20,229 nt of DNA, from positions 1-20,229 of IMG/VR virus record IMGVR_UViG_3300031951_001516, one strand, 5' to 3'. Numbering within the stretch: position 1 is the first letter of the stretch; each line of letters opens with the position of its first letter. The notes beneath the pieces are model-generated. The model was not told where the DNA came from. It saw nothing but the letters and a program-made list of their open reading frames with translations, and ran no database searches. Below, piece after piece: positions 17,813 to 20,229 of this stretch. This stretch comes from a virus. Position numbers and translations under genes: made by a program.

Positions 17813-17819
17813 ATACCTC

Positions 17820-18314
17820 TTACCAAGATGATTGGTAGTAGAAAGAGAGGTCGTCAAACTCAGGGAGAGCGACAATTCTTTCTAGTTGCTCAATTGTGTT
17901 TTTGATACTTTCCCAGTACCACTCGTCAATATCGGTGGAGCCGAAAAAGAATCCTGACTTCGGCATAAGAACGCCAGGGTCTTTTCGAGCGTAGGAATCT
18001 TTGCAAATCTCTAACAGATTTTGTAATTGCTCATTTGAGACAAAGTACTCTTTACAGTCATCCTCCCCATTTTGGACATTCTCGACAAACCAACTATGAA
18101 TCTGATTTGCTTTACGCCAGTAAGCAACGTGAACAGAAACAGTAACGCCGTGAACATCACTATTGACTACATGAGAAAGACCTGCCGATTCTACGAGAGA
18201 GATATATTCGGGAGTAGTAGCAACTCCGTTATACATATCGCCAGCCTCTTTTACCTTGCTCCAATCAATTTTTTGGATATTCTTTCTTGCCTCTAAATAC
18301 ATATCTAGCCCCAT
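17820..18314 (-). CDS. MGLDMYL-family phage protein, unknown function
   Basis: 164 aa. The start MGLDMYLEARK, the centre VAYWRKANQIHSWFVENVQNG and the end GFFFGSTDIDEWYW ... FYYQSSW match a family widespread in phages of many hosts. The order and the full length agree. Its function is unknown to me. The conserved Trp/His/Cys and FGS turns suggest a folded enzyme-like domain. RBS AAAGGAAAAAC; promoter at 18343. Confidence 0.9.
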   Translation of the reverse strand: MGLDMYLEARKNIQKIDWSKVKEAGDMYNGVATTPEYISLVESAGLSHVVNSDVHGVTVSVHVAYWRKANQIHSWFVENVQNGEDDCKEYFVSNEQLQNLLEICKDSYARKDPGVLMPKSGFFFGSTDIDEWYWESIKNTIEQLERIVALPEFDDLSFYYQSSW

Positions 18315-18342
18315 TGTTTTTCCTTTCGTTTTGGTTATTCCA

Positions 18343-18371
18343 ATCGTACACTATCAAATCAAGTAAGTCAA
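18343..18371 (-). promoter_or_regulatory. Promoter for 17820 gene
   Basis: TTGACT (18371-18366), 17 nt, TACGAT (18348-18343). The -35 contains the TGA stop of the 18368 gene. Confidence 0.75.
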
Positions 18372-18541
18372 TTATCTAATGCCTTATGCCAGCCGTACCA
18401 CTCTGAGGAATCTATGCCTTCCGCCCAAATATCTATGAGCTGGCTAGCTTGTTGTGGAGTGAACCCGTGTTCTTTTATGAAATCCATCAATCGGTGAAAA
18501 GCCTTCACTCTGTTGCCGTGAGAGAGTTCGCTCTCTTTCAT
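18368..18541 (-). CDS. Small helical protein, unknown function
   Basis: 57 aa, ATGA overlap with the 18538 gene. Helical with aromatic C-terminus (RVKAFHRLMDFIKEHGFTPQ, LIDIWAEGIDSSEWYGWHK). The FTPQQASQLIDIW segment could be a small HTH-like or protein-binding helix pair. Third gene of the unit 19039-18368. No family recognised. Confidence 0.75.
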   Translation of the reverse strand: MKESELSHGNRVKAFHRLMDFIKEHGFTPQQASQLIDIWAEGIDSSEWYGWHKALDN

Positions 18542-18738
18542 ACCGCAACGCCATTGAGTGGATCAGGTTCTACTTCGACAACGGACAACGCTTGCTTCTC
18601 TAGATTCTTTTTGTAGCTACGGGCGTGATGCCAACAGAACATCAACCTTCCGTTGAGGAAGTCGGCTACAACCTTCGCCTGAGATTGGCACTTATCGCAC
18701 CTGTCCTGAGCCGTAAGAATAATTTCTTGCGTTTCCAT
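18538..18738 (-). CDS. DUF7455-type zinc-finger protein
   Basis: 66 aa, AGGAGAGTT before ATG. DRCDKCQSQAKVVADFLNGRLMFCWHHARSYKKNLEK matches a family common in actinobacteria and their phages (RCDxCgaxA...G.LxFCxHHxxxyxxxL). CDKC and CWHH are the zinc ligands. Overlaps the 18368 gene by ATGA. Role unknown. Confidence 0.85.
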   Translation of the reverse strand: METQEIILTAQDRCDKCQSQAKVVADFLNGRLMFCWHHARSYKKNLEKQALSVVEVEPDPLNGVAV

Positions 18739-18745
18739 AACTCTC

Positions 18746-19039
18746 CTATTCGTGTAGAGAACGCCACATTTCGTTTGACATACCCTGCGCCTCTAGAACT
18801 ATCCGTAGCAAGTTTTTCATCTCGAACTTCGTGGAGAACATATCGCACACAACATTGGCAGGATTTTCGCCTTCATATAATTCGGTAACATCTAATTCTT
18901 TTATTTGTTGGTTTATTTGCGAGCCTTGATACGCAATAAGCGAGCCGAGAAAGCCGAGTTCTCTTTTCGTAAAGGTAACTGTAACTGTTTCCGTGTCGAG
19001 ATAACTGTCGTCCATCTCGAAATCCATATCTTCTTCCAT
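18746..19039 (-). CDS. Small acidic helical protein, unknown function
   Basis: 97 aa, AAAGGGAAAGGACAAAA before ATG. Acidic start (MEEDMDFEMDDSYLDTE), a strand (TVTVTFTKRELGFLG) and long helices (YQGSQINQQIKELDV, FEMKNLLRIVLEAQG). Begins just after the terminator 19068-19085; no clear promoter seen between, so readthrough or a weak promoter must serve it. No family recognised. Confidence 0.75.
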   Translation of the reverse strand: MEEDMDFEMDDSYLDTETVTVTFTKRELGFLGSLIAYQGSQINQQIKELDVTELYEGENPANVVCDMFSTKFEMKNLLRIVLEAQGMSNEMWRSLHE

Positions 19040-19057
19040 TTTTGTCCTTTCCCTTTT

Positions 19058-19085
19058 TATGAGAAAACCCCCGCCGTAGCGGGGG
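19058..19085 (-). terminator. Intrinsic terminator for 19098 gene
   Basis: CCCCCGC / GCGGGGG stem with CGTA loop; minus-strand tail TTTTCTC. Confidence 0.85.
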
Positions 19086-19097
19086 CTTCCCGTAAGA

Positions 19098-19445
19098 TTA
19101 CTTTGCTACTACGAGAAAATCGTAGTTTGTAGTGCGCTTACACGCTTCGTATGCTTCCGCCCAAGCGGTTTGTAGCAATTCGGTATCAACACTTACGCGA
19201 CTACGCTCAGCGACCTTTACTCGCTCAACGCCATCAATGATTCCGAACTTCTTATCGCCAAGTAGTGCGCGAATTGCGCTTTCAGCATTTGCCTTCTTTT
19301 CCTCGAAAGCCTTTATTGCTTCTTTAGCATTTACGAACTCTTTGATGAGTTCGTCAGCATTAGTACCATCTAGAACTACCTTGTCCTTCTCAATAGCAAC
19401 GCTACTGCGAACGACTTCGGTAATAACTTCGGTGCTAACTTTCAC
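19098..19445 (-). CDS. Possible recombination/nuclease-associated protein
   Basis: 115 aa, GTG start with GAAGGGAAG 5 nt upstream. Central coiled helix (FVNAKEAIKAFEEKKANAESAIRALLG) and a strand-helix end (GIIDGVERVKVAERSRVSVDTELL). That order resembles the C-terminal part of YqaJ/RecE-type phage exonucleases (helix, G..DG..V....R..VD...L) but without the nuclease motifs, so it could be a stand-alone accessory subunit. The similarity is weak and from memory. Promoter at 19493. Confidence 0.7.
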   Translation of the reverse strand: MKVSTEVITEVVRSSVAIEKDKVVLDGTNADELIKEFVNAKEAIKAFEEKKANAESAIRALLGDKKFGIIDGVERVKVAERSRVSVDTELLQTAWAEAYEACKRTTNYDFLVVAK

Positions 19446-19492
19446 AGTTACTTCCCTTCGTCATTTATACCCCCTTGTGAGGTACAGAGATA

Positions 19493-19521
19493 AAATTACA
19501 CGATTAGAGTTTTCGTGTCAA
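19493..19521 (-). promoter_or_regulatory. Promoter for 19098 gene
   Basis: TTGACA (19521-19516), 17 nt, TAATTT (19498-19493), minus strand. A second TTGACT overlaps upstream. CACGA/TCGTG repeat in the spacer. Confidence 0.7.
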
Positions 19522-19579
19522 GTCAAAACCCAAAAAATCTAAAAAAATTTTTTCTTCGCAAATCGGACATATTAGGCAT

Positions 19580-19606
19580 AAGGCGCAACTCTAGGTAGAG
19601 TGCCTT
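19580..19606 (-). terminator. Hairpin after 19624 gene
   Basis: AAGGC / GCCTT outer and ACTCTA / TAGAGT inner stem separated by a 3-nt bulge, GG loop. A T tract comes only about 40 nt later (TTTTTT near 19545). Confidence 0.55.
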
Positions 19607-19623
19607 AGTACTATTACATCAGG

Positions 19624-19779
19624 TCAATAAAGCGAAGGCTGCTCCATAAAGTCGTTACTTACGAGTATCTCAGTGATGAGGTCTATCTTTCTATCCGCAC
19701 CCTTGCTTGAATCTTCAACTACGACAACAACATCCTTCAGGATGGCTTCGTATATCTTTTCCCAATCTTTATTGTTCAT
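19624..19779 (-). CDS. Small protein, unknown function
   Basis: 51 aa, GACGAAGGGAAGTTAG before ATG, the same RBS string as the 19098 gene. Helix-strand pattern (WEKIYEAILKDVVVVVEDSS, RKIDLITEILVSNDF). Second gene after 19794. No family recognised. Confidence 0.7.
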   Translation of the reverse strand: MNNKDWEKIYEAILKDVVVVVEDSSKGADRKIDLITEILVSNDFMEQPSLY

Positions 19780-19793
19780 CTAACTTCCCTTCG

Positions 19794-20045
19794 TCAGGCG
19801 TAAGAGATAGGTCGGTGGAACTCTTTCGAGACCAACCTATTTCCGTTGCTATCGAGAATTGCGACAACCTTTGTGAGGTCAGCAAATCCCCAGTCGGTAA
19901 AACTTTCGTAACAGCGCAAGGCTTCTTCTAGCGTGAGGAACTTCTTCTCCCAAATCTTAGAAGATTCAGGTCGGAGAATATAATCTTCCTTTGACGGGTC
20001 TTCGATAGAGACCACTTTGTATTTGTATTCCGTGTTTGTTTTCAT
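19794..20045 (-). CDS. Small protein, probably leaderless mRNA
   Basis: 83 aa. Strand-helix-strand (EYKYKVVSIEDPSKEDYIL, LTLEEALRCYESF, KVVAILDSNGNRLV). TAAGGT ends 6 nt before the ATG with TTGATT 17 nt further up, so the transcript should begin at the start codon, as for the 9966 gene. AAGG overlaps the -10 and could not serve as a transcribed RBS. No family recognised. Confidence 0.75.
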   Translation of the reverse strand: MKTNTEYKYKVVSIEDPSKEDYILRPESSKIWEKKFLTLEEALRCYESFTDWGFADLTKVVAILDSNGNRLVSKEFHRPISYA

Positions 20046-20051
20046 AATCCA

Positions 20052-20080
20052 ACCTTACCATTTATCCAAAAATAAATCAA
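20052..20080 (-). promoter_or_regulatory. Promoter for 19794 gene (leaderless)
   Basis: TTGATT (20080-20075), 17 nt, TAAGGT (20057-20052), then 6 nt to ATG. Confidence 0.65.
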
Positions 20081-20090
20081 CCTTTGCTAT

Positions 20091-20229
20091 TCAGCGGGTC
20101 GCTCCGTTCACGCAACCACACTCGCATAACCACAATGTCGGGTCGTTTAGGTCTAATTTTACTGATTTCCGAAGTATGTCAGATATGTCCGATATGTCGT
20201 AAAAAACATCTACTACTTCTTCACCCGTA
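20091..20229 (-). CDS. C-terminal end of a gene entering from the right (partial)
   Basis: Open minus-strand frame from the right edge to TGA at 20091-20093, 45 codons visible. VVDVFYDISDISDILRKSVKLD then a Cys-rich end (LCECGCVNGATR), similar in spirit to the other Cys-rich small proteins here. The start is outside the window, so size and identity are unknown. Confidence 0.6.
   Translation of the reverse strand, partial: TGEEVVDVFYDISDISDILRKSVKLDLNDPTLWLCECGCVNGATR

Noticed and set aside
19132-19542. 136-residue plus-strand frame
   Set aside because: Antisense of the 19098 gene, Ser/Leu/Thr-rich, with no RBS and no promoter.
4751-20198. TGTCCGATTTG-like strings as one operator family, including TGTCCGATATG near 20187
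   Set aside because: The copy at 20187 falls in an Asp-Ile-Ser coding repeat of the partial gene, and the others (4751, 4815, minus 19568) are too few to define a family; only the 4751/4815 pair is described.

Overview
The window looks like part of a tailed bacteriophage (or prophage) genome. Several proteins are familiar from actinobacteriophages: a DUF7455-type zinc-finger protein, a MGLDMYL-type protein, DUF3846, DUF1360, and a portal followed by structural genes. The sequence is fairly AT-rich, genes are packed with ATGA or TAATG overlaps, and almost every transcription unit has a recognisable sigma70-type promoter (TTGACT, 17 bases, TANNNT). An aquatic, low-GC actinobacterial host would fit, but that is inference. 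No tRNA, rRNA, CRISPR array, integrase, transposase, polymerase or large terminase is visible.

Layout. (1) 1-4652, minus strand: head-gene operon read right to left. It runs from a two-HTH DNA-binding protein (possible small terminase), through an unknown CGCG-motif protein and a DUF1360 membrane protein, to the portal, a Dps-ferritin-fused structural-region protein, and a partial gene leaving the window. (2) 4653-5157: divergent non-coding regulatory region with direct repeats and palindromes. (3) 5158-6743, plus strand: seven very small genes (zinc ribbons, one-TM peptides) separated by GNRA-loop terminators and duplicated promoters. (4) 6804-9542, mostly minus: lysis/envelope block with a holin-like protein, a peptidoglycan-binding protein, an SLT-type lysozyme, three overlapping mini membrane proteins and a basic peptide, interrupted by one plus-strand gene. 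(5) 9674-20229, mostly minus: about thirty small accessory genes. They include a proteasome-like (Ntn) peptidase, a WGR-like protein, an ART-fold candidate, many CxxC mini-proteins, a strongly acidic leaderless protein and a pair of paralogues.

The main novelty candidates are the Dps domain fused into the head operon, the proteasome-like hydrolase, and the WGR-like and ART-like proteins. At DNA level there are several unlabelled signals. A strand-biased ACCGCR heptad-scale motif switches on at about 5.3 kb. A 10-mer, CGGCGAGCGC, is found only on the plus strand. A TGAC-TGAC box sits exactly 10 nt upstream of several -35 elements. TCCGGA palindromes recur in 12-bp steps upstream of promoters. 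A multi-hairpin non-coding element lies at 12520-12618.

All coordinates of genes shorter than 60 codons were read by hand. Family names are recognition from memory, not database searches.
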